Shown: piece by piece, positions 30,958 through 40,826 of the stretch
How positions within the stretch are numbered: position 1 is the first letter of the stretch
Layout of the letters: each line of letters starts with the position of its first letter
Origin: Alphaproteobacteria bacterium
GTDB lineage: Bacteria; Pseudomonadota; Alphaproteobacteria; Rickettsiales; SXRF01
Assembly (NCBI GenBank): GCA_020054105.1
Contig: JAGVLW010000095.1
Location: 1 to 44,664, forward strand
Direction: 5' to 3'
Length of the DNA stretch: 44,664 bases
Notes under the pieces: model-generated
What the model was told of the DNA's origin: nothing
The model's input: only the letters and a program-made list of their open reading frames with translations
Database searches by the model: none
Position numbers and translations under genes: made by a program

Positions 30958-32334
30958 TTATAGCCCGTATTTTTGCACATAACGATCCATCTCCGCCTTG
31001 ATGCGCCCGCGTAATAGGTAAAGCGCGATGACGTTAGGCAGTGCCATTCCGAGAATCAGCAGGTCGGAGAAGTCGAGCACGACACCGAAATTCATGATGC
31101 CGCCCAGATAGGTGGCCGTGCAGAACACGATGTAATACAGCTTGATGTTCCTGCGCCCAAAAAGATGGCTCCAGGCGATCTCGCCGTAATAGCTCCAGCC
31201 GATGGTGGTCGAATAGGCGAACACCAGCACGTTGGCGGCCAGCAGCACGGTAAACCACGGCGCCACCGTGGCGAAGGCGCGGCTGGCGATAATCACGCCA
31301 TCGCCCGCTGAAGCGCCGACATGCACGCCGGTGATGACGACCATGAGGCCGGTCAGCAGCGCGATCATCGCCGCGAAAAACGGTTCGAGCAGCGAGGCGG
31401 CGGCTTCGCGCACCGGCTCTTCGGTTTTGGCGGTGGCGTGCGCGATCGGCGCCGAGCCCAGGCCCGCCTCGTTGGCGAAGCTCGCGCGCTTGAAAGCCAC
31501 CGCGATCATGCCGATGAAGCCGCCGGTCGCCGCCTCGCCGGAAAAAGCGTTGCTGAAAATCAGCCCGAACGTGGCGGGCAGGTTTTCGATATTGGCGCCG
31601 ATCACGACGATGGCGCAGAGCAGATATAAGATGCCCTTCAGCGGCACGATGGCTTCGGCGACTTTGGCGATGCGCTTGATCGAGCCCAGCAGCACGAAAA
31701 ACACCAGCGCGGCGAAGATCAGCGACAGCAGCCAGTCGAGCTTTGCCAGCGGCGCAAACGTATCGGTCATGATTTTGACCGCCTGGTTCGACTGGAACAT
31801 GTTGCCGCCGCCGATAGCGCCGCCCAGGCAAAACAGCGCGAACACGAACGCCAGGAATTTTCCGAACCGCGGCATGCCCTTATCGCGCATGCCCGCCTGC
31901 AGATATTCGAACGGCCCGCCGAACACCTTGCCGTCGGCGTCGATGCGGCGGTAGCACATGGAGAGCGTCACCTCGGCGAATTTGGTCGCCATGCCGAGCA
32001 TGCCGGCGGCAACGATCCAGAAAATCGCGCCCGGCCCGCCGATGGCCACCGCCACCGACACGCCGGCGATGGAGCCCAGCCCCACCGTCGCCGAGATGGC
32101 AGAAAACAGCGCCTGTAAATGGCTGACTTCGCCGGCATCGTCTTTTCTGTCGTATTTGCCCGAGGCGATGGAAAGCGCGTGGCCGAACAGCCGGAAATTG
32201 ACGCCGCGCAGGTAGAAGGTGAAAAAGAATGCGGCGATAATCAGCCACAGCACGATAAAGGGAAACCCGCCTATATCGTAAAACAGCACCGCCGCCATCC
32301 AACCGACCAGCGTGGTAAAAGCTTGCTCGAGCAT
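30958..32334 (-). CDS. Sodium:alanine symporter family (AGCS) amino acid carrier
   Basis: This 458-residue inner membrane transporter has about 11 helices. Family motifs are visible: FSAISATVGLGSIAGVSVAVAIGGPGAIFW, the KRASFANEAGLGSAPIAHA stretch, and TIGWSYYGEIAW near the end. AGCS carriers import alanine or glycine with Na+. A GGGAG Shine-Dalgarno lies before the ATG. It is divergent from the hypothetical gene at 32438, with 103 nt between the starts. Confidence 0.93.
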   Translation of the reverse strand: MLEQAFTTLVGWMAAVLFYDIGGFPFIVLWLIIAAFFFTFYLRGVNFRLFGHALSIASGKYDRKDDAGEVSHLQALFSAISATVGLGSIAGVSVAVAIGGPGAIFWIVAAGMLGMATKFAEVTLSMCYRRIDADGKVFGGPFEYLQAGMRDKGMPRFGKFLAFVFALFCLGGAIGGGNMFQSNQAVKIMTDTFAPLAKLDWLLSLIFAALVFFVLLGSIKRIAKVAEAIVPLKGILYLLCAIVVIGANIENLPATFGLIFSNAFSGEAATGGFIGMIAVAFKRASFANEAGLGSAPIAHATAKTEEPVREAAASLLEPFFAAMIALLTGLMVVITGVHVGASAGDGVIIASRAFATVAPWFTVLLAANVLVFAYSTTIGWSYYGEIAWSHLFGRRNIKLYYIVFCTATYLGGIMNFGVVLDFSDLLILGMALPNVIALYLLRGRIKAEMDRYVQKYGL

Positions 32335-32437
32335 GAGTATCTCCCTGTTTTTATTGGCATTATATTTAGACGCATTGACACTAAACTGTAATAATTCGCC
32401 TGTATACGGAAAACTGGGAAAACGCTATTCTAAACGT

Positions 32438-33442
32438 ATGGATAGCACCTCCACATCGGACACAAGCTCCGTCCCGACCTTTTCCAGCCTCAGGGAAAAA
32501 AGCCTCAAAGTCGCGGGCTATGGCTACCTGGTAGGCGACGCGGCGATATTCGCCGCCGGCATGATGGAAAAAAACATCAAGGGCGCGTCGGTCGGCCTGC
32601 TCTGGGGATTGGGCGGGTTGGCCGCCGCCCGCTACGGTAACCCAAAAACCGAAAAACAGCTGGCACTGCTGACCCAGCGTCTGGGCGACTATCTCGAAAA
32701 ACAGGGCGTGGCCATTCCGCCGATTGCCGATGCGGCGGCGCTGCTGCATCAGGAAAGCATTGCCGAACATATCGAGGCGTTCTTATATGCGCATCCTTCC
32801 GAGGCGCTCAATGCCGTCTATGCGATCGGCGCGGCGCAATTGCTGGGTTCGGGGATGCAAAAAAAATTTAAGGCCGACATCGCGTCGGGTGCGCTTATCG
32901 GCGCCGGCGCGTTGGCCGGGCTGCTCGTTCCCGAAAAAAAGCCCGATCCGTCGCACCCGTCGCATGGCACGGTGAGCAAGGCGCTTTCCTGGGTGCAGGA
33001 AAAGCCGCTGCGGCTTTCCGGCGCGCTGTACCATATCAACAACGTCTCGATGATCTGGGGCGCCATCGCCAAACGCAAACAAAATCCCGGCCAGGGCAGC
33101 CATTATTTGCGCTTCGCCACTGCCGCCAGCTACATCTTCGCCAATACCATGCTGTCGCTGTCGTCGCGCAATACCGGCCCGGCCGACCATAGATCGCTGG
33201 AAGTGCTCAGCCGCCTGGCCGAAACCTCGGCGCAGGTGGTCGCCGCACAGCCGCCGGAAATACAGGAAGCGTTGGTGCAGCAGATTTCGGGCTATCTTTC
33301 CGCCCAGCCGGAAATCAAAAAAACTTCCCAGGACATCGCCGATCTGCTGCATGGCAAGCTGGCGTCCCTGGGCGTGCCGCAGGCCCCAAGCTGGCAGCAG
33401 CGCGTAAACACGCCGGATGCGTCTATTTCGCCGGCATTGTAA
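32438..33442 (+). CDS. Hypothetical protein, possibly membrane-associated
   Basis: I do not recognise this 334-residue protein. I chose the ATG at 32438 (MDSTSTSDTSSVPTF) because the longer in-frame start lies inside the divergent transporter gene. It has several short hydrophobic patches (GYGYLVGDAAIFAAGMM, GLLWGLGGLAAARYG, IASGALIGAGALAGLLVPE, SYIFANTMLSLSS), compatible with weak membrane helices. A helical C-terminal region (LAETSAQVVAAQPPEIQEALVQQISGYLSAQPEI) follows. It lies 64 nt before putA on the same strand and may share its promoter. No function is assigned. Confidence 0.75.
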   Translation: MDSTSTSDTSSVPTFSSLREKSLKVAGYGYLVGDAAIFAAGMMEKNIKGASVGLLWGLGGLAAARYGNPKTEKQLALLTQRLGDYLEKQGVAIPPIADAAALLHQESIAEHIEAFLYAHPSEALNAVYAIGAAQLLGSGMQKKFKADIASGALIGAGALAGLLVPEKKPDPSHPSHGTVSKALSWVQEKPLRLSGALYHINNVSMIWGAIAKRKQNPGQGSHYLRFATAASYIFANTMLSLSSRNTGPADHRSLEVLSRLAETSAQVVAAQPPEIQEALVQQISGYLSAQPEIKKTSQDIADLLHGKLASLGVPQAPSWQQRVNTPDASISPAL

Positions 33443-33506
33443 ATTAAGCTTTTACAAGGCGGCGAAGCAGCCTATTTTGTCACGTCAAAACACATAAGGA
33501 TGCTCC

Positions 33507-36500
33507 ATGAAATCGACCGCCGTTACCGCTGCCGCTCCTGAAAGCGGCCTATCCATCGCCGCCATTTCCGCGCGCGCTTTCATGGACGAGGCGCAGGCGG
33601 TGGAGGCGCTGCTTGCGCATGTCGCGCCGCTTGCGTCGCTCGACGCGCAGATCATGGCGACCGCGCGGCCCTGGGCGCAGGCCATCCGCGAAGGCGGGCC
33701 GGGCCACGGCATGGAGGCGTTTTTGCACACATACGGCCTCGACACGCGCGAGGGTGTGGCATTGATGTGCCTCGCCGAGGCGTTGCTGCGCATTCCCGAC
33801 GGCGACACCGCCGACCGCCTCATCCGCGATACGTTCGAGGACAAGGATTGGCGCGGCCATATCGAAGGCGGCGAGCCGTGGCTGGTATCGGCGTCGAGCT
33901 GGGGATTGCTGCTGACCGGCAAGGTGGTGGATTTCGGGCAGGACACGGCCGGCGGCATCGCCGGAACGCTGCGCGCGCTGGTCGGCAAGGCCGGCGACCC
34001 GGTGATCCGTCAGGCGCTGCGCCAGGCGATGCGCATCATCGGCTCGCAGTTCGTGCTCGGCGAAGACATCAAGGACGGATTGAATAACGCCAAGCCGTTT
34101 GCCAGGCAGGGCTACCGTTTCTCGTTCGACATACTGGGCGAGGGGGCGCGCAGCGATGCGCAGGCGCAGGGCTACATCAAATCCTATCACGAGGCGATTG
34201 CGCTGATTGGCAACGAAGCGAAAGGCCAGCCGCTTTTTACGGCGCCGAGCATTTCGGTGAAGCTTTCGGCGCTGCATGCGCGCTACTCCTTGAGCCAGAA
34301 AGGGCGCGTGCTGGAGGAATTGCTGCCGCGCCTCAAAGGCATCTTGCGGCTTGCCAAGCAGCACAACATCACCGTGTCGATCGACGCCGAGGAAGCGAAT
34401 CGTCTCGACATCGAAATGATTTTATTTTCCGAGCTGCTCGCCGACCCGGAATTTGTCGGCTGGAACGGCATCGGCTTCGTGTTGCAGGCCTATCAGAAGC
34501 GCGCCTTCCATGTCGTCGATTTCCTGGCCGAGCTGGCGCAGAAACATCACCGCATCATCCCGCTGCGCCTGGTCAAGGGCGCCTATTGGGACAGCGAGAT
34601 CAAGCACGCGCAGCTGCACGGCCTGCCCGATTACCCGGTATTTACCCGCAAGGCGCATACCGACCTGTCCTACCTCGCCTGCGCCGACAAGATTCTTTCC
34701 GCCGGCTGTTTCTATCCGCAATTCGCCACCCACAACGCCCGCACCGTCGCCAGCATCTGCGCGCTGGCCAAGCGTTATAACGTCGGGCGCGACGGCTTCG
34801 AGTTCCAGCGGCTGCACGGCATGGGCGAGAAGCTGCATGCGCTGGTGCTGAAAGACTATGCCTCGCGCATCTACGCGCCGATCGGCGAGCATAAGGATTT
34901 GCTGGCCTATCTCATCCGCCGCCTGCTCGAAAACGGCGCCAACACCTCGTTCGTCAATCTGCTCATGGACAAGGAAACCACGCTCGAAAATCTGCTCGCC
35001 GACCCGGTGGCGCAAAGCAAGGCGGCAATGGGCGCGGCTATTGACGTGCCGGCGCTTCTATACGGCGACCGCGGCAATTCGCGCGGGGCGGATATGGGCT
35101 ATCTGTTTTTGCGCGAAGCGTTCGAGCGCGAGGTGGCCAAGCATCATGGGTTGATGCATGCGATGACGCCGGCGCGGATGCAAAAAGACGATATATTTTC
35201 TGCCATTGCCGGCGCGCAGGAAGCGCAAATCGGCTGGGCGCGAGAGAGCGTCGAGGTGCGCTGCCTTGTCATCGAGAAAGCCGCCGAGCTGATCGAAGCA
35301 CATATTCATCCGCTGATGGCGCTGCTGGCAGCCGAGGGCGGAAAAACTTTTCCCGATGCGATTGCCGAAGTGCGCGAGGCCGCCGATTTTTGCCGCTACT
35401 ATGCACTCATGGCGCGCCGCCTGATGGCAAGCCCGCACACGCTTACCGGCCCGACCGGAGAAAGCAACCAGCTGGCGCTGCATTCGCGCGGCGTGTTTTG
35501 CTGCATCAGCCCGTGGAATTTTCCGCTGGCGATTTTCACCGGCCAGGTCGTCGCTGCGCTGGTTACCGGCAATGCCGCGCTCGCCAAGCCCGCCGACCAG
35601 ACCATGCGCATCGCCGCCTATGCGGTGAAGCTTCTGCACGAAGCCGGCGTGCCGCGCCAGGCGGTGCAGCTACTGCCTGCCTCCGGCTCGCTGGTCGGGC
35701 AGACGGCGGTTGCCGATGCGCGCGTCGCCGGCATCGTGTTTACCGGCTCGGTCGAGGTGGCGCAAACCATCAACAAAACGCTGGCGCAGCGGCCCGGCCC
35801 GATCGTGCCGTTCATCGCCGAAACCGGCGGACAGAATTGCATGGTGGTCGATAGCTCGGCGCTGCTCGAGCAGGCGGTCGACGATATTGTGCTGTCTTCG
35901 TTCGGCAGCGCCGGCCAACGCTGCTCGGCCTTGCGTGTGCTTTATGTACAGGAAGAAATCGCCGGGAAATTGATGGAGCTGCTTGCCGGGGCAATGCAGG
36001 AGCTAAGATTAGGCAATCCCGCCGAGCTATCGACCGATGTCGGCCCGGTCATCGACGCCAAGGCGCAAAAAGAATTGGGGGAGCATATCGCCAAGATGAA
36101 AACTTCCGCCAAATTCGTCGCCAGCGTGCCGCCGTCGAAAGCGGAGGGATCCTTCGTCGCGCCGCATGCGTTCGAGATCGACGCCATCGCGCGGTTGGAA
36201 AAAGAAGTGTTCGGCCCGGTGCTGCATATCGTGCGTTTCAAAGCCGGGCAGTTGCAGCAGGTCGCCGACGCCATAAACTCCACCGGCTTCGGGCTGACGT
36301 TTGGCATCCATAGCCGCATCGGCGACAATATCGATTTCTTCACCGCGCGCATCCATGCCGGCAACATCTACGTCAACCGCAGCATGATCGGCGCCGTGGT
36401 CGGCGTGCAGCCGTTCGGCGGCGAGGGGCTGTCGGGCACCGGCCCGAAAGCCGGCGGGCCGCATTACCTGCCCAAATTCCTCTATGAGCGCACGATCAGC

Positions 36501-36560
36501 AATAACACGGCCGCCATCGGCGGCAATGTCGCGCTGCTGGCGGGGAAGACCGCCTCGTAG
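33507..36560 (+). CDS. putA: Bifunctional proline dehydrogenase / P5C dehydrogenase
   Basis: This 1017-residue PutA oxidises proline to glutamate via pyrroline-5-carboxylate. The flavin barrel is at about 190-480, with FDILGEGARS, SIDAEEANRLD, RLVKGAYWDSEIKHAQ and QFATHNARTV. The aldehyde dehydrogenase domain is at about 520-1000, with SPWNFPLAIFTGQ, FTGSVEVAQ, catalytic Glu772 (FIAETGGQN) and Cys806 (SAGQRCSALRV). The length and the absence of an N-terminal ribbon-helix-helix domain mark a type A PutA that is enzymatic only and not an autorepressor. An AAGGA Shine-Dalgarno precedes the ATG at 33507. The neighbouring amino acid symporter suggests an amino acid catabolic locus. Confidence 0.96.
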   Translation: MKSTAVTAAAPESGLSIAAISARAFMDEAQAVEALLAHVAPLASLDAQIMATARPWAQAIREGGPGHGMEAFLHTYGLDTREGVALMCLAEALLRIPDGDTADRLIRDTFEDKDWRGHIEGGEPWLVSASSWGLLLTGKVVDFGQDTAGGIAGTLRALVGKAGDPVIRQALRQAMRIIGSQFVLGEDIKDGLNNAKPFARQGYRFSFDILGEGARSDAQAQGYIKSYHEAIALIGNEAKGQPLFTAPSISVKLSALHARYSLSQKGRVLEELLPRLKGILRLAKQHNITVSIDAEEANRLDIEMILFSELLADPEFVGWNGIGFVLQAYQKRAFHVVDFLAELAQKHHRIIPLRLVKGAYWDSEIKHAQLHGLPDYPVFTRKAHTDLSYLACADKILSAGCFYPQFATHNARTVASICALAKRYNVGRDGFEFQRLHGMGEKLHALVLKDYASRIYAPIGEHKDLLAYLIRRLLENGANTSFVNLLMDKETTLENLLADPVAQSKAAMGAAIDVPALLYGDRGNSRGADMGYLFLREAFEREVAKHHGLMHAMTPARMQKDDIFSAIAGAQEAQIGWARESVEVRCLVIEKAAELIEAHIHPLMALLAAEGGKTFPDAIAEVREAADFCRYYALMARRLMASPHTLTGPTGESNQLALHSRGVFCCISPWNFPLAIFTGQVVAALVTGNAALAKPADQTMRIAAYAVKLLHEAGVPRQAVQLLPASGSLVGQTAVADARVAGIVFTGSVEVAQTINKTLAQRPGPIVPFIAETGGQNCMVVDSSALLEQAVDDIVLSSFGSAGQRCSALRVLYVQEEIAGKLMELLAGAMQELRLGNPAELSTDVGPVIDAKAQKELGEHIAKMKTSAKFVASVPPSKAEGSFVAPHAFEIDAIARLEKEVFGPVLHIVRFKAGQLQQVADAINSTGFGLTFGIHSRIGDNIDFFTARIHAGNIYVNRSMIGAVVGVQPFGGEGLSGTGPKAGGPHYLPKFLYERTISNNTAAIGGNVALLAGKTAS

Positions 36561-36655
36561 TCATTGTCTCAGATCAAGACAGGCAAGCCCTACAGGTTTT
36601 TTTAACCTTATCGCGGTAGCATCGGCGGCGACCGTAAAAAATCGCAGGACCGCCC

Positions 36656-38314
<1,659 letters not shown>

Positions 38315-38317
38315 CCT

Positions 38318-38956
38318 TTATTTCGCGGCCAAGTCAGGCGCGCTCATCGTGCCGAGCTTGTCGATGAGATAGTCGATGCCCTTGCTGCCGAGCACCGAGG
38401 TGAATTCCGAGCGTTGGGTGGTGATCATGCTGACGCCTTCGACGCTGACATCGAATATCTTGAAGCCGCCCTTGTCCTTGCGCACACGGTAATCCACCAG
38501 GATGGGCCGGTCGCCGTTTTCGCTGCTCATGATATGCATGGTGACCGTATATTCGTCGCCGCCATTGTCCCTGCTGTCGACGATGGTAAAGCGTCCGCTC
38601 GAATAATCGGCGAAGCGCGCGGTGTAATGCTTGATGAGGAATTTCTGGTATTCCCTGACATAGCGGGATTTTTGCGCGTCGCTGGCCTGGCGCCAGTATA
38701 TGCCCATGACGAAACGCGCCACCCACGGTATGTCGACATTTTCGGCAAAGATCCGCTCAAGCCTGCCGAGCTTTTGCTCCTTGCCGAATTTCGGGTTGGA
38801 AATCACCGCCAGCGCCTCGCTTGCCAGCACTTCGACATATTTGCTGGCGGCTTGGGCTTGCGCCCGCGCCGGCGTCGCCGGCAACAGCAGCGCGCAGGCG
38901 GCCATGACGATGGCGGTCAGCCGTAGGAAATTCCAGCCTTGCGTAAATATCGCCAT
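38318..38956 (-). CDS. mlaC: MlaC-type periplasmic phospholipid-binding protein
   Basis: The 212-residue protein has a Sec signal peptide ending PATPARAQA. The mature domain is a Tol_Tol_Ttg2/MlaC family domain: EQKLGRLERIFAENVDIPWVARFVMGIYWRQASDAQKSRYVREYQKFLIKHY, then VDYRVRKDKGGFKIFDVSVEGVSMITTQRSEFTSVL. MlaC carries phospholipids between MlaA at the outer membrane and the MlaFEDB ABC transporter, keeping lipid asymmetry. The gene follows mlaA after 3 nt on the minus strand. mlaFED is not in the window. Confidence 0.93.
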   Translation of the reverse strand: MAIFTQGWNFLRLTAIVMAACALLLPATPARAQAQAASKYVEVLASEALAVISNPKFGKEQKLGRLERIFAENVDIPWVARFVMGIYWRQASDAQKSRYVREYQKFLIKHYTARFADYSSGRFTIVDSRDNGGDEYTVTMHIMSSENGDRPILVDYRVRKDKGGFKIFDVSVEGVSMITTQRSEFTSVLGSKGIDYLIDKLGTMSAPDLAAK

Positions 38957-38959
38957 TGC

Positions 38960-39703
38960 TTATTGGAATCCCGCTTTTTCCAGGGATTTCCGGCGATCTT
39001 CCTTGGCGCGCCTGACGTCGGAGGCGCGTTTTTGCGTGTGGCCGCTCTTGAAGGTGCTGTAGGGATCGAGCGAGGAAGCATAGATGTCGTCGATCAGCTT
39101 CATGTTGTTGGCACGCGCATCGACGGCGGTGGCGCCGGCAACGGCGTAAGACAGGCCGCTATCGATATAGACCAGCGGGTTCATGAAAATATCGCCGACG
39201 CGGCCGATGCCGTCGCGCACGCTCGACGGGCCCAGGATCGGAAGCACCAGATAAGCGCCCGGCTCGGCGCCGTAGATCGCAAAGGTCTGGCCGAGATCTG
39301 TTGCGCGGTGATGCAATCCGGCATCCGACGCAACGTCGTACATGCCGGCCAGGCCGATGGTGCTGTTGATGAGGAAGCGCCACAGCGTGGTGAAGCTGTT
39401 ATAGACATCGCCTTGCAGCAGCGAGTTGCCGAACGTTACCGGCAGGTAGATGTTTTCCAGCGCGTTGGTCACGCGGGCGCGGCCATATTCGGGTACGAGG
39501 CCGCGATAGATATGGGCGGCGGGCTTAAGCGCGACGCCGTCGAACACATAGTTGAACTGGTACATGGCGTGATTGAAGCCCGATAGCGGGTCGGCGTCGA
39601 GCGCGCTTTGCTCATGCGCCGGCGACGTTGCCGATTGCGCCTGCGCTTGCGCGGCGGTAAGACCGAAGGTTAGTGCCAGCAGTAAACGAAACGCATTATT
39701 CAT
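38960..39703 (-). CDS. mlaA: MlaA (VacJ) outer membrane lipid-asymmetry protein, without lipobox
   Basis: The 247-residue protein has the MlaA family core: DPLSGFNHAMYQFNYVFDGVALKPAAHIYRG, then NALENIYLPVTFGNSLLQGD, FLINSTIGLAGMYDVA, and TFAIYGAEPGAYLVLPILGPSSVRDGIGRVGDIFMNP. MlaA is usually a lipoprotein that removes phospholipids from the outer leaflet. Here the signal ends ALTFGLTAAQAQAQ and no Cys occurs there, so cleavage by signal peptidase I and no lipid anchor is predicted. It is the first gene of a two-gene unit with mlaC. Confidence 0.93.
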   Translation of the reverse strand: MNNAFRLLLALTFGLTAAQAQAQSATSPAHEQSALDADPLSGFNHAMYQFNYVFDGVALKPAAHIYRGLVPEYGRARVTNALENIYLPVTFGNSLLQGDVYNSFTTLWRFLINSTIGLAGMYDVASDAGLHHRATDLGQTFAIYGAEPGAYLVLPILGPSSVRDGIGRVGDIFMNPLVYIDSGLSYAVAGATAVDARANNMKLIDDIYASSLDPYSTFKSGHTQKRASDVRRAKEDRRKSLEKAGFQ

Positions 39704-39921
39704 ATCAACCCGTGACCATCTAATTGTTACACAACGACTTGCGAACCATCGTAAGCCTCATTCGTTAATTCTGTATAAACTGAAGATGGTTTCTAACTTG
39801 ACTTGTCGCGGCAATGTAGTTTTCTATCGGCGCGTTATAAATAGGAAAATCAGAGCCAGCGTAGAATATACGCCTCTGTTGCAAACTTGCCACAAGGAAT
39901 TAGATTCTGCCAGGCCCCGCT
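39704..39921. other. Divergent intergenic region between mlaA and metF
   Basis: These 218 nt hold the divergent promoters of mlaA and metF. A TTGACT hexamer lies at 39798-39803 and a TATAAA at 39836-39841 on the plus strand, but they are too far apart to form one promoter. I cannot identify a SAM riboswitch by eye, and no small ORF is convincing. Confidence 0.35.
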
Positions 39922-40770
39922 ATGACACCCCATTCTCCCAGCGTTTCTTTCGAGTTTTTCCCGCCTAAAACCCCGGAAATGGAACAAAAATTATGGCAGG
40001 CGATCACCGCCCTGGCGCCGCTGGCGCCGAGTTTTGTCTCGGTGACCTACGGGGCGGGCGGCTCGACGCGCGAACGCACCCACCATACGGTGCGGCGCAT
40101 CGTTCAGGAAACCAGCCTGAAACCGGCGGCGCATCTAACGTGTGTCGGCGCCAGCCGCGCCGAGATCGACGAGGTGGCAAAGGCATACTGGGAGGCGGGC
40201 GTGCGCCATATCGTGGCGCTGCGCGGCGATCCGCCGCAGGGCGCTACCGGCTATGTGCCGCATCCCGATGGCTACCGCTATTCCTGCGAGCTGGTGGCTG
40301 GACTCAGGCGCGTCGGCGATTTCGAGATTTCGGTGGCCGCCTTTCCGGAAAAGCACCCTGAATCGCCGAGCTTTGCGGCCGACATCGACTATCTCAAGCG
40401 AAAAATCGACGCCGGCGCGACGCGCGCCATCACCCAGTATTTTTTCGATGCCGAGCTTTATTTTCGTTACATCGAGCGCGTGCGGGGGGCGGGCATCACC
40501 ATTCCCGTCGTGCCGGGCATCTTGCCGATCGGCAATTTCGCCCAGGCCAAGAAATTCTCGGCCATGTGCGGCACTAACGTGCCGGCCTGGCTGGAGGAAA
40601 AATTCGCCGGGCTGGACGAGCAACCGGAAAAACGCAACGCAACCGCCATCGACGTTGCAAGCGAGCTCTGCCGCAAGCTGCTCGCCTCCGGCTGCGGCCA
40701 TCTGCATTTCTATACGCTGAACCGGGCGGACCTGACTCAGGCGGTCTGTAGCCAGCTTGGATCAAGATGA
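39922..40770 (+). CDS. metF: 5,10-methylenetetrahydrofolate reductase
   Basis: The 282-residue flavoenzyme makes 5-methyl-THF for methionine synthesis. Typical MetF motifs are the N-terminal SVSFEFFPPKTPEME, FVSVTYGAGGSTRERTHHTV, HLTCVGASRAEID, IVALRGDPPQG, and ATRAITQYFFDAELYFRYIERV with the NFAQAKKFSAMCGTNVP region. It folds as a TIM barrel with FAD. No other methionine gene is adjacent. The promoter of the next gene sits right after its stop. Confidence 0.95.
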   Translation: MTPHSPSVSFEFFPPKTPEMEQKLWQAITALAPLAPSFVSVTYGAGGSTRERTHHTVRRIVQETSLKPAAHLTCVGASRAEIDEVAKAYWEAGVRHIVALRGDPPQGATGYVPHPDGYRYSCELVAGLRRVGDFEISVAAFPEKHPESPSFAADIDYLKRKIDAGATRAITQYFFDAELYFRYIERVRGAGITIPVVPGILPIGNFAQAKKFSAMCGTNVPAWLEEKFAGLDEQPEKRNATAIDVASELCRKLLASGCGHLHFYTLNRADLTQAVCSQLGSR

Positions 40771-40771
40771 T

Positions 40772-40799
40772 TTGACAAATACCCTCTTTGCGCTACAAA
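40772..40799 (+). promoter_or_regulatory. Probable sigma-70-type promoter of the multi-HTH gene
   Basis: TTGACA at 40772-40777 is separated by 16 nt from TACAAA at 40794-40799. It begins two bases after the metF stop. The expected leader is only about 20 nt, is AT-rich and has no Shine-Dalgarno before the ATG at 40827. An out-of-frame ATG occurs at 40820. Confidence 0.55.
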
Positions 40800-40826
40800 G
40801 TTAATTTTTATTAGTTTTTATGGCGT

